Assembly (NCBI GenBank): GCA_958421035.1
Contig: CATZKS010000047.1
Span: 1-14,851, forward strand
DNA length: 14,851 nt
From: an uncultured Collinsella sp.
GTDB lineage: Bacteria > Actinomycetota > Coriobacteriia > Coriobacteriales > Coriobacteriaceae
Direction of reading: 5' to 3'
Shown here: piece by piece, positions 4,736-11,129 of the stretch
Numbering within the stretch: position 1 is the first letter of the stretch
Layout: every line of letters starts with the position of its first letter
The notes under the pieces: model-generated
Databases searched by the model: none
Seen by the model: the letters and a program-made list of their open reading frames with translations, nothing else
Told to the model about the DNA's origin: nothing
Position numbers and translations under genes: made by a program

Positions 4736-7618
4736 ATGACGCTACTGTATTTCCTTACCCTGTTTCCGCTGGTACCGGCGCTGGGCATGCTGCTCGCGCG
4801 CGGTGACCGCGCCCGCGATGCGGTGGGGCTCATAGGTTCCGGCATGATTATGGCGGTGACAGTTGTAGTTGCCGTTATGTTTTTTGGCACGGGTCCGCAG
4901 AGCTTTGAGGTTGCCCCCGGCACCTCGCATGTGCTCTCGATCATCAGCTCCGTCATCGATGTCATCCTGTGCGCCGTCATCCTGTACAACGCGTACAAAT
5001 ATAGGAACGTGCTTACCACAGTGCTCGGCATAGTCCAGCTGGTGGGGTCGCTCGCCTTTGCGACCATGACGCTGCCCGCGGCCGAAGCCGTCACGGCGAC
5101 GCCGCTCTACCTGGACTACATGAGCGTGATCATGGTCCTCGCCGTCGGCATCGTCGGCAGCCTTATCTGCGTGTATGCCCTGGGCTACATGAAGGACTTC
5201 CAGGCCCATGACGAGCACGAGGCCGCACTGCACGGGCAGACCGCGCCCGACCGTCGCCCGCAGTTCCTGGCGCTTATGTTCCTGTTCCTTTCGGCCATGT
5301 TCGTCATCGTGACGAGCGACAACCTCGAGTGGCTGTTCTGCGGCTGGGAAATCACCACCGTGTGCTCGTTTCTTATGATTGGCTACACGCGCACGCCCGA
5401 GGCCATCAAAAACGCTTTTATCCAGATCATCCTCAACATGCTGGGCGGCATCGCGTTTTTGGCCGGACTCATGTACCTGCACGTCAACGGCATGCCGCTG
5501 ACCATCTCGGGCATGATTGAGCTTTCCGGCGCCGGAACCGCGCAATCCGCGCTGCTGGTGATGCCGGTCATCCTGTTGTCGCTCGCCGCCCTTACCAAGG
5601 CTGCGCAGATGCCGTTCCACACCTGGCTGCTCGGCGCCATGGTTGCCCCCACGCCCACGAGCGCCCTGCTGCATTCGTCCACCATGGTCAAAGCCGGCGT
5701 GTTCCTAATGGTCAAGCTGAGCCCGCTCTATGCCATCTATCCCGTGACCGGCTTTATGGTCACGAGTGTGGGTGCCATCACGTTTTTGCTCGCTGCCCTC
5801 ATGGCCATCTCGCAGAGCAACGCCAAGCGCGTGCTCGCGTACTCCACCATTTCCAACTTGGGCCTCATTAGTGCCTGCTTGGGTGTCGGCGCGCCCGAGG
5901 CCGTATGGGCGGCCATCTTCCTGATTCTGTTTCACACGGTGGCAAAGTCGCTGCTGTTCCTGTGCGTGGGCACGGCCGAGCATCATATCGGCAGCCGCAA
6001 TATCGAGGACATGGACGGCATGTTCAGCCGCATGCCGCACCTGACGCGCCTGATGATGCTGGGCATCATGGGCATGTTTGTGGCGCCGTTTGGCATGCTC
6101 GTGTCCAAGTGGGGCGCCCTGGTGGCGTTTGCGCAGACCGGTAACGTGCTCATGATCATGGTGCTTGCCTTTGGCTCGGCCGCGACGTTTTACTTCTGGG
6201 GCAAGTGGCTTGCCAAGCTTTCGGGCGTCGATCCCACGGCTCAAAACGTTGAGGTCAATGTCCATAAGACCGAATGGATGGCGCTCAACACCATCGCCGC
6301 GCTACTGATTCTGTGCTGCGTGGCGTTCCCGGTTATCTCGAGCGGCCTGGTGTCGCCTTACTTGGCCATGGTGTTTGGCCGCGTGCCGTACGTTATCGGC
6401 AAGGACGCCATGTATCTGATGGTGGTTATCGTGGCTTTTATCGCCGTGGTGCTGCTGACTTCATTCCGCGTGAGCAACAAGCCGCACGTAAACGTATATC
6501 TTTCGGGTGTGGGAACCGACAATTACCGCCATTTCCGCGGCTCGATGGGACACGAGGTGAAGGCCGAAAAGCGCAATTGGTACTCGGAGGACGCCCTTGG
6601 CGAGAAGCGTATTGGCCCCGCGGGTAGCGTCGTGTGCTGCAGCATTATCTTGTTTGCGCTGCTGTGTTGCGCGTGGATTGGGCCCGAGCGGCTTGCCATG
6701 AGCTCGCCCTCGGTGCTGCGCGGCAAGTATTTTGAAGGTTCGGGCGTCTTGGGCATTTTTATTGGTACCGTGGCGTTTGCCTTGCTGGCGCCGCTTGTGG
6801 GCGGTTTGATTGACGGTCTTGACCGCAAGCTGTCCGCTCGCATGCAGGGTCGCGTGGGGCCGCGTCTGCTGCAGCCCTTCTACGACGTTGCCAAGCTGCT
6901 GCGCAAAGCCCCTGCCAGCGTAAACACCATGGACGATACCTACATGGCGTGCGCGCTCATCTTTACCGCCGTGGGTGGCGGCATCTTTGTGTCGGGCTCC
7001 AACACGCTGCTGTGCGCCTTTATGGTGACGCTCGCCGCGATCTTTGTGGTGCTGGCGTCCGCCTCGACGCAAAGCCCGTTTGCCCAGGTCGGCGCCGATC
7101 GTGAGTTGCTGCAGGTTATGAGTTACGAGCCCGCCGTTCTGCTGATGAGCGTGGGCTTGTACCTTGCCACCGATAGCTTCGATTCCATCGCCGTGACGGG
7201 GCAGTCGGCCCCCATCATCGTGTACAGCGCGCCCATTTTCCTCGCGCTGCTCGCGGTGCTCACCATCAAGCTGCGCAAGTCGCCGTTTGACCTTTCGTAC
7301 TCACATCACGCGCATCAGGAGATCGTCCAGGGCGTCGCCACCGAGATGAGCGGCGGCACGCTGGCCAAGATGACCCTTATGCACTGGTGCGAGACCGTGC
7401 TGTTTTTGATGTGGGTGGGCATGTTCTTTGTCTGGGACAACCCGGTGAGCTGGGTCGTAGCCCTGGTCGTGATGGTCGCGACGTATTTTGTCGAGGTACT
7501 GATCGACAACACCTTCGCGCGCAGCACCTGGCGCAGCTGCTTTAAGCTCGGCTGGGGCGTGGCGCTGGTATTTGGCCTGCTCAACCTTATGCCCATCCTC
7601 GTTGACGTGTTTATTTAG
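4736..7618 (+). CDS. fused NuoL-like/NuoH-like membrane subunit of an Ech-type hydrogenase (EchA-EchB)
   Basis: A 960-aa integral membrane protein that appears to join two subunits normally encoded separately. Residues 1 to about 640 are an antiporter-type NuoL/HycC/EchA module: GWEITTVCSFLMIG with the proton-channel Glu, then KAAQMPFHTWLLGAMVAP and TSALLHSSTMVKAG with two channel lysines, SNAKRVLAYSTISNLGLI, and FHTVAKSLLFL with the late-helix Lys. Residues about 655-960 are a NuoH/HycD/EchB module: ARMQGRVGPRLLQPFYDVAK, DRELLQVMSYEPAVLL, and KLRKSPFDLSYSHHAHQE then IVQGVATEMSG. Its role is ion translocation and anchoring of the peripheral hydrogenase arm. No stop or frameshift separates the halves. 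An internal ATG (6698, residue 655) would yield a normal-length 306-aa EchB, but no Shine-Dalgarno sequence is evident there. The GGGGGAG site lies 8 nt before ATG 4736. It is first in the operon; its stop overlaps the ribosome-binding site of the next gene. I am sure of both families, less sure that the protein stays fused in vivo. Confidence 0.92.
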   Translation: MTLLYFLTLFPLVPALGMLLARGDRARDAVGLIGSGMIMAVTVVVAVMFFGTGPQSFEVAPGTSHVLSIISSVIDVILCAVILYNAYKYRNVLTTVLGIVQLVGSLAFATMTLPAAEAVTATPLYLDYMSVIMVLAVGIVGSLICVYALGYMKDFQAHDEHEAALHGQTAPDRRPQFLALMFLFLSAMFVIVTSDNLEWLFCGWEITTVCSFLMIGYTRTPEAIKNAFIQIILNMLGGIAFLAGLMYLHVNGMPLTISGMIELSGAGTAQSALLVMPVILLSLAALTKAAQMPFHTWLLGAMVAPTPTSALLHSSTMVKAGVFLMVKLSPLYAIYPVTGFMVTSVGAITFLLAALMAISQSNAKRVLAYSTISNLGLISACLGVGAPEAVWAAIFLILFHTVAKSLLFLCVGTAEHHIGSRNIEDMDGMFSRMPHLTRLMMLGIMGMFVAPFGMLVSKWGALVAFAQTGNVLMIMVLAFGSAATFYFWGKWLAKLSGVDPTAQNVEVNVHKTEWMALNTIAALLILCCVAFPVISSGLVSPYLAMVFGRVPYVIGKDAMYLMVVIVAFIAVVLLTSFRVSNKPHVNVYLSGVGTDNYRHFRGSMGHEVKAEKRNWYSEDALGEKRIGPAGSVVCCSIILFALLCCAWIGPERLAMSSPSVLRGKYFEGSGVLGIFIGTVAFALLAPLVGGLIDGLDRKLSARMQGRVGPRLLQPFYDVAKLLRKAPASVNTMDDTYMACALIFTAVGGGIFVSGSNTLLCAFMVTLAAIFVVLASASTQSPFAQVGADRELLQVMSYEPAVLLMSVGLYLATDSFDSIAVTGQSAPIIVYSAPIFLALLAVLTIKLRKSPFDLSYSHHAHQEIVQGVATEMSGGTLAKMTLMHWCETVLFLMWVGMFFVWDNPVSWVVALVVMVATYFVEVLIDNTFARSTWRSCFKLGWGVALVFGLLNLMPILVDVFI

Positions 7619-7630
7619 GAGGCGGCATCC

Positions 7631-8248
7631 ATGGATCATAAAATGTCACGCTCGCCGTGGGTTATTCATTACGACGGCTCGAGCTGCAACGGATGCGATA
7701 TCGAGGTGTTGGCCTCGCTCACGCCGCTGTTCGATGCGGAGCGCTTTGGCGTGGTCAACACCGGCAACCCCAAGCATGCGGATATCTTTTTGGTAACGGG
7801 GTCGGTCAACGCTCAGAACCTGCCCGTCGTGCGCCAGATCTACAACCAGATGCTCGAGCCCAAGTGCGTGGTGGCCTGCGGTATCTGCGCGTGTTCGGGC
7901 GGTGTGTTCCGCGATGCCTATAACGTGATCGGCGGCGTGGACCGCGCGATTCCCGTGGACGTGTACGCGCCCGGGTGCGCCATTCGCCCCGAGACGGTGA
8001 TCGATGCCATCGTGGAGGCGTGCGGCATTCTGGACCAGAAGGAGGCCGTGATGCGCGCCGGCGGCGATCCGCTCACCGTGGGCGGCGCCGCTACCTGGGA
8101 CGGTGGCGTTGAGCTGGGCGAGGACGGGTTTGTGGCAGCGGGGGCCGGGGCTGATGGCGCCGGCGATACGCCCGCTAGGGCGCCCGCCGCGCCCGTCGCT
8201 GGCGACGCACCTGCTGGGACGCCCGCCGCTGCAAAGGAGGTCGAGTAA
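7631..8248 (+). CDS. hydrogenase small Fe-S subunit, NuoB/EchC-like
   Basis: A 205-aa peripheral subunit carrying the proximal [4Fe-4S] cluster that passes electrons to the [NiFe] site. It has the NuoB/HycG/EchC pattern: SSCNGCDIEVL (C19, C22), GICACSGG (C86) and APGCAIRPE (C116), giving the four expected ligands. Residues 1-150 match the usual family length of about 150. The remaining roughly 55 residues are an Ala/Pro/Gly-rich low-complexity tail with no recognisable domain. The AGGAGG site (7617-7622) overlaps the previous stop and is 8 nt from ATG 7631, which favours it over the in-frame ATG at 7643. The stop codon overlaps the next start by one base (TAATG), suggesting translational coupling. 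CxxC rather than adjacent cysteines at the first position is typical of hydrogenases as opposed to complex I. Confidence 0.93.
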   Translation: MDHKMSRSPWVIHYDGSSCNGCDIEVLASLTPLFDAERFGVVNTGNPKHADIFLVTGSVNAQNLPVVRQIYNQMLEPKCVVACGICACSGGVFRDAYNVIGGVDRAIPVDVYAPGCAIRPETVIDAIVEACGILDQKEAVMRAGGDPLTVGGAATWDGGVELGEDGFVAAGAGADGAGDTPARAPAAPVAGDAPAGTPAAAKEVE

Positions 8249-8967
8249 TGCAAAAGGCAATCTATACCATCGTCGGGATCGACGAGCTTCTGTCGCATGT
8301 CCAGGCGCTCAAGGGCGTCGGCGCGCGCTTTGTGCAAATGCACGCCGAGCGCTGTGTGGACGACGGATCGTATCGCCTGGTCTATACGTTTATCAACGTT
8401 CGTGCTGCTCAGGAGCATATTGCGCAGGACGGCAGCTATGCAATCGAGAACCTGGTGGTCGAGGATATCGATCAGTACCAGGAGATTCCGTCCATCAGCT
8501 CGTACTATCCGGCGGTATTTCCGTTTGAGAACGAGGCGCATGACCTGTTTGGTCTTGCCATCACCGACATGCAGATTGACTTTAAGGGCTTTTTCTACCA
8601 GGTCTCAACGGCCGAGCCCATGAGCGTTATCACGCCCGAGGTGAAGGCCGCGCGCGAGAAAGCCATGAAGGTCCGCGCGGTTGCAGAGGCCAAGGCGCGC
8701 AAGGCTGCGGCCGAAAAGGCTGCCGCTGCCACGGCCACTGCGGGGGAGGGCGCCGCAGGTGCCGGCGATGCTGCGGGCGCTGCCGTCGCTCAGCCCGCTG
8801 CGGCTGCCGGCTCCGATGCTCAGCATGACGAGGCTGTTGCGAAGGCCGCGCTCAAGGCTGCCGAGATGGAGGCAAAGCTCGCTGCCATGGATCCCGAGAA
8901 AGCGGCCAAGGTCCGCGCGGCGCTTGCCGCCAAGGCTGCCCGCGACAAGCAGAAAAAGGAGGCGTAA
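8248..8967 (+). CDS. NuoC/EchD-like hydrogenase subunit with long Ala/Lys-rich tail
   Basis: A 239-aa peripheral structural subunit corresponding to NuoC, the HycE N-terminal domain and EchD. It helps dock the large and small subunits and carries no cofactor. Residues 1 to about 125 contain the fold, ending in FPFENEAHDLFGLAI, the conserved NuoC segment, and a short SVITPEV stretch. From about residue 130 the sequence becomes an Ala/Lys/Glu-rich, probably helical or coiled-coil tail, broken by an Ala/Gly-rich section (about 165-190). It ends in charged heptad-like KAAEMEAKLAAMDPEKAAK. The tail is nearly as long as the domain itself and is not part of the known family. The AAAGGAGG site is inside the end of the preceding gene. 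The start overlaps the preceding stop by one base. Confidence 0.88.
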   Translation: MQKAIYTIVGIDELLSHVQALKGVGARFVQMHAERCVDDGSYRLVYTFINVRAAQEHIAQDGSYAIENLVVEDIDQYQEIPSISSYYPAVFPFENEAHDLFGLAITDMQIDFKGFFYQVSTAEPMSVITPEVKAAREKAMKVRAVAEAKARKAAAEKAAAATATAGEGAAGAGDAAGAAVAQPAAAAGSDAQHDEAVAKAALKAAEMEAKLAAMDPEKAAKVRAALAAKAARDKQKKEA

Positions 8968-8972
8968 GGTCC

Positions 8973-10061
8973 ATGGCACATCGCTCCGTTATTCCGTTTG
9001 GCCCGCAGCACCCGGTGCTGCCCGAGCCGCTTCATCTGGACCTGGTGATCGAGGACGACCGCGTCATCGAGGCAATTCCGCAGATCGGTTTTGTGCACCG
9101 CGGCCTCGAGAAGCTCACCGAAAAGCGCGATATGCATCAGTTTGGCTACATCGCCGAGCGCATCTGCGGCATCTGCGCCGTGGGCCACAGCTACGGTTAT
9201 GCCAGCGCCTGCGAGCGTATGCTCGACATCGAGGTGCCCGGCCGCGTGCAGTATATCCGCACCATTCTGCACGAGCTTTCGCGCATTCACTCGCATTTGC
9301 TGTGGCTGGGCCTGCTCGCCGATGCCTTTGGCTTCGAGGCGCTGTTCTATCGGTCGTGGACCCTGCGCGAGCAGATTCTCAAGATCTTCGAGAGCACCTG
9401 CGGAGGCCGCGTGATCCTTTCGATTAACGAGATCGGCGGCCTTAAGCATGACATCGAGGACTCCGAGCTGGCGGGTATTGTCCAGACGCTTGATGCCATG
9501 CGCCCCGACTACGAGGCCCTGGTGCATACGTTTTTGGACGACAATAGCTGCGGCGAGCGCCTGCATGGCGTGGGCATGATCAGCAAGAAGGACGCGCTGG
9601 AGCTTTCGATGGTCGGCCCGTTCGGTCGTGCCTCGGGCGTGGATTATGACGTGCGCATGTTTGGCGACGGTGCCTATGCGGACTTGGCTGCGTTTGAGCC
9701 CATCGTTGCTAGCGATGGCGACTGCTATGCCCGCTGCCAGGTGCGTTGTGCCGAGGTCACGCAGGCCATGGACATTATCAAGGAGCTTGTCGGCAAGATT
9801 CCGCACGACGGCATTGGCGGGCGTACCAAGCTCACACCGGCCGACGGCGCGTGCGGCGAGGTTGTGATTGAGCAGCCGCGCGGCGAGGCGTACTACTATG
9901 TGCGCGGCAACGGCACCAAGAACCTGGACCGTTTTCGCGTGCGCACGCCGACGTCGCAGAACCTTGCGGGTCTGACACATGCGCTGCAGGGCGTGCTCCT
10001 TGCCAACGTGCCCATGATTATCCTGACCATCGACCCCTGCATTAGCTGCACGGAAAGGTAG
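8973..10061 (+). CDS. [NiFe] hydrogenase large catalytic subunit, Ech type (EchE-like, group 4)
   Basis: A 362-aa catalytic subunit that reduces protons to H2, or oxidises H2, at a Ni-Fe centre. Both metal-binding motifs are complete: ERICGICAVGH (C65, C68) near the N-terminus and DPCISCTER (C356, C359) at the very end. It is homologous to NuoD, but unlike NuoD keeps all four Ni cysteines, so it is a true hydrogenase rather than a complex I subunit. The protein stops three residues after the last cysteine, so there is no C-terminal peptide for a HycI-type endopeptidase to remove; as I recall, EchE and CooH are the same. The AGGAGG site at 8957-8962 lies in the end of the upstream gene. A 5-nt gap separates the genes. 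Hyp maturation genes are not in this window but would be needed elsewhere. Confidence 0.95.
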   Translation: MAHRSVIPFGPQHPVLPEPLHLDLVIEDDRVIEAIPQIGFVHRGLEKLTEKRDMHQFGYIAERICGICAVGHSYGYASACERMLDIEVPGRVQYIRTILHELSRIHSHLLWLGLLADAFGFEALFYRSWTLREQILKIFESTCGGRVILSINEIGGLKHDIEDSELAGIVQTLDAMRPDYEALVHTFLDDNSCGERLHGVGMISKKDALELSMVGPFGRASGVDYDVRMFGDGAYADLAAFEPIVASDGDCYARCQVRCAEVTQAMDIIKELVGKIPHDGIGGRTKLTPADGACGEVVIEQPRGEAYYYVRGNGTKNLDRFRVRTPTSQNLAGLTHALQGVLLANVPMIILTIDPCISCTER

Positions 10062-10068
10062 GCGCGGC

Positions 10069-10410
10069 ATGAGTTTACTGACATTTGCCAAGACGGCCTT
10101 AGGTTCTATGGTCAAGCAGCCGGTCACGGTGTGCTATCCGCAGGAGAAGCTGGCGGCGCCTGAGCGCTTGCGCGGGCATATCGTCAATGACATGGACGTG
10201 TGCATTTGCTGTGGGATGTGCGCGCGTCGCTGCCCGGCGGGCGCGCTCGCGGTCGATCGCAAAGGCGGCACCTGGTCGATTGACCCGTATGCCTGCGTGG
10301 TGTGCGGCGAGTGCATCGAAAGCTGCCCCAAGCACTGCCTGACTATGGATACCGCCCGCACTCCAGTCGCGGCGAACAAGGCTCCCACGGTAGAAACTAA
10401 GCCGGAGTAG
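10069..10410 (+). CDS. 2x[4Fe-4S] ferredoxin-type hydrogenase subunit (NuoI/EchF-like)
   Basis: A 113-aa polyferredoxin subunit that should accept electrons from soluble ferredoxin and relay them to the small subunit. Two classical cluster motifs are present: C45-x2-C48-x2-C51-x3-C55-P and C76-x2-C79-x2-C82-x3-C86-P. An additional Cys at 47 lies inside the first motif. The N-terminal segment (LLTFAKTALGSMVKQPVTVCYP) resembles the membrane-facing start of NuoI/EchF. The C-terminus is a short unstructured tail. It is the last gene of the operon, starting 7 nt after the large-subunit stop with a GGTAGG-type site. No separate diaphorase or formate dehydrogenase gene is present, which supports ferredoxin as the redox partner. 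Confidence 0.92.
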   Translation: MSLLTFAKTALGSMVKQPVTVCYPQEKLAAPERLRGHIVNDMDVCICCGMCARRCPAGALAVDRKGGTWSIDPYACVVCGECIESCPKHCLTMDTARTPVAANKAPTVETKPE

Positions 10411-10431
10411 CGCTGGAATTGAGCTGGAATA

Positions 10432-10481
10432 GGGGCCGGCAGGGCAAAAATGCCCCATCGGCCCCGCGCGTGAACGCGCGG
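10432..10481 (+). terminator. tandem GC-rich hairpins after the hydrogenase operon
   Basis: GGGGCCG (10432-10438) pairs with CGGCCCC (10459-10465), enclosing GGGCA/TGCCC (10442-10446/10451-10455). A second perfect stem CCGCGCG-tgaa-CGCGCGG follows at 10464-10481 and overlaps the first by two bases. No T-run follows, so this may be a weak terminator or an mRNA-stabilising 3' structure. Confidence 0.5.
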
Positions 10482-10497
10482 CTAAGCCTCCGCGAAC

Positions 10498-10649
10498 AAA
10501 ACTATGCCGGTTTACTACGATAAATCGCCTACCCTCAACCACACCGCATTTGGCAAAACAAAAACCGCAGGTAGACGGCTCGCAGTTTTGCGAAAAAGTC
10601 GCGCGTGATCGGCGACCTCGTTTTTATCGTAGCAATCCGGCATAGTTTT
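10498..10649. repeat. inverted-repeat element A (152 bp)
   Basis: Outer arms are AAAACTATGCCGG (10498-10510) and its perfect complement at 10637-10649; inner arms are CTACGATAAA (10515-10524) and its complement at 10623-10632. Inside are GCAAAAC/GTTTTGC (10553-10559/10585-10591) and GTCGC/GCGAC (10598-10602/10612-10616). The stretch 10513-10575 aligns without net gap to 10764-10826 of element B, sharing TACTACG, CCCTCAACCA and AAAAACCGCAGGTAGA. No ORF is credible here. Confidence 0.8.
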
Positions 10650-10756
10650 GAAATGGCACCATATCCGTAACAGCCTTTGATCCCCCCCGGGACGGAGGAA
10701 AACGGATCATTTTGGCCTTGCGAGGGCTGCCACGTGACCCGTCTGCCACGAAATGG

Positions 10757-10892
10757 GCCCATCTACTACGTTTAAGCCGCTGCCCTCAACCATGGCAAGT
10801 AATGCGAAATAAAAACCGCAGGTAGAGCACCTGCGGTTTTTCATGAAGCGCGGTTATGGTCGGGGGTACCGGACTAAACGTAGTAGATGGGC
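10757..10892. repeat. inverted-repeat element B (136 bp) with terminator core
   Basis: A perfect 18-bp inverted repeat, GCCCATCTACTACGTTTA (10757-10774) and its complement (10875-10892), with partial pairing continuing inward (AAGCCGCTGCCC against GGGGTACCGGACT). It is a diverged copy of element A in the same orientation, about 250 bp downstream. Both copies are followed by TAGTTTT and then GGAGGAAAACGG (10694-10705 and 10933-10944), so the duplicated unit is about 200-250 bp including the flank. Confidence 0.8.
10811..10841. terminator. perfect bidirectional intrinsic terminator inside element B
   Basis: AAAAACCGCAGGT (10811-10823), a 5-nt loop AGAGC, and ACCTGCGGTTTTT (10829-10841): a 13-bp perfect palindrome with A- and T-tracts on the two sides, able to stop transcription from either direction. 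Element A has only a degenerate version at the same place. Confidence 0.8.
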
Positions 10893-10935
10893 TAGTTTTC
10901 TGGCGAGCGCCATCGACTGCTCCCTCGGGGATGGA

Positions 10936-10984
10936 GGAAAACGGGCCCTTTTGTCCCGTCAATCTTGAATCGCACCCGTTTTCC
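10936..10984. repeat. inverted repeat GGAAAACGGG / CCCGTTTTCC
   Basis: Ten-bp perfect arms at 10936-10945 and 10975-10984, spaced by 29 bp. The left arm is the GGAGGAAAACGG box also found after element A at 10694. The inner CCCGTC (10955-10960) could also pair with neighbouring G-rich bases. It belongs to the duplicated repeat unit of this intergenic region. Confidence 0.6.
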
Positions 10985-10997
10985 TGCGAAAACGCCG

Positions 10998-11112
10998 TGT
11001 CTCAACTTTGGTGAGACATTTGTCTCACGCCCAAAATAGAATCTGGAACATGTGTCACCTGCCCAAATTGTGTCTCATTTCGTAACTTTAGGCTGTTGCA
11101 AGGTCTGAGACC
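10998..11112 (+). promoter_or_regulatory. cluster of TGTCTCA motifs upstream of the adhesin gene (possible operator)
   Basis: TGTCTCA occurs at 10998, 11021 and 11071. The middle copy forms the near-perfect palindrome GTGAGACA-tt-TGTCTCAC (11011-11028). A related TGTGTCACC is at 11051, and the palindrome GGTCT-g-AGACC at 11102-11112. GTCTCAC-GCCCAAAAT (11022-11037) and GTGTCACCTGCCCAAATT (11052-11069) look like two copies of one block. I find no convincing -35/-10 pair. The cluster sits within 130 bp of the start codon, as expected for a regulator-binding region. Confidence 0.5.
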
Positions 11113-11129
11113 GCGAGAAGGGAGACGCG

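Noticed and set aside
4736..10410. The operon as respiratory complex I (Nuo)
   Set aside because: The NuoD-like subunit keeps all four Ni-binding cysteines, the small subunit has CxxC, and NuoE/F/G, J, K, M and N equivalents are missing.
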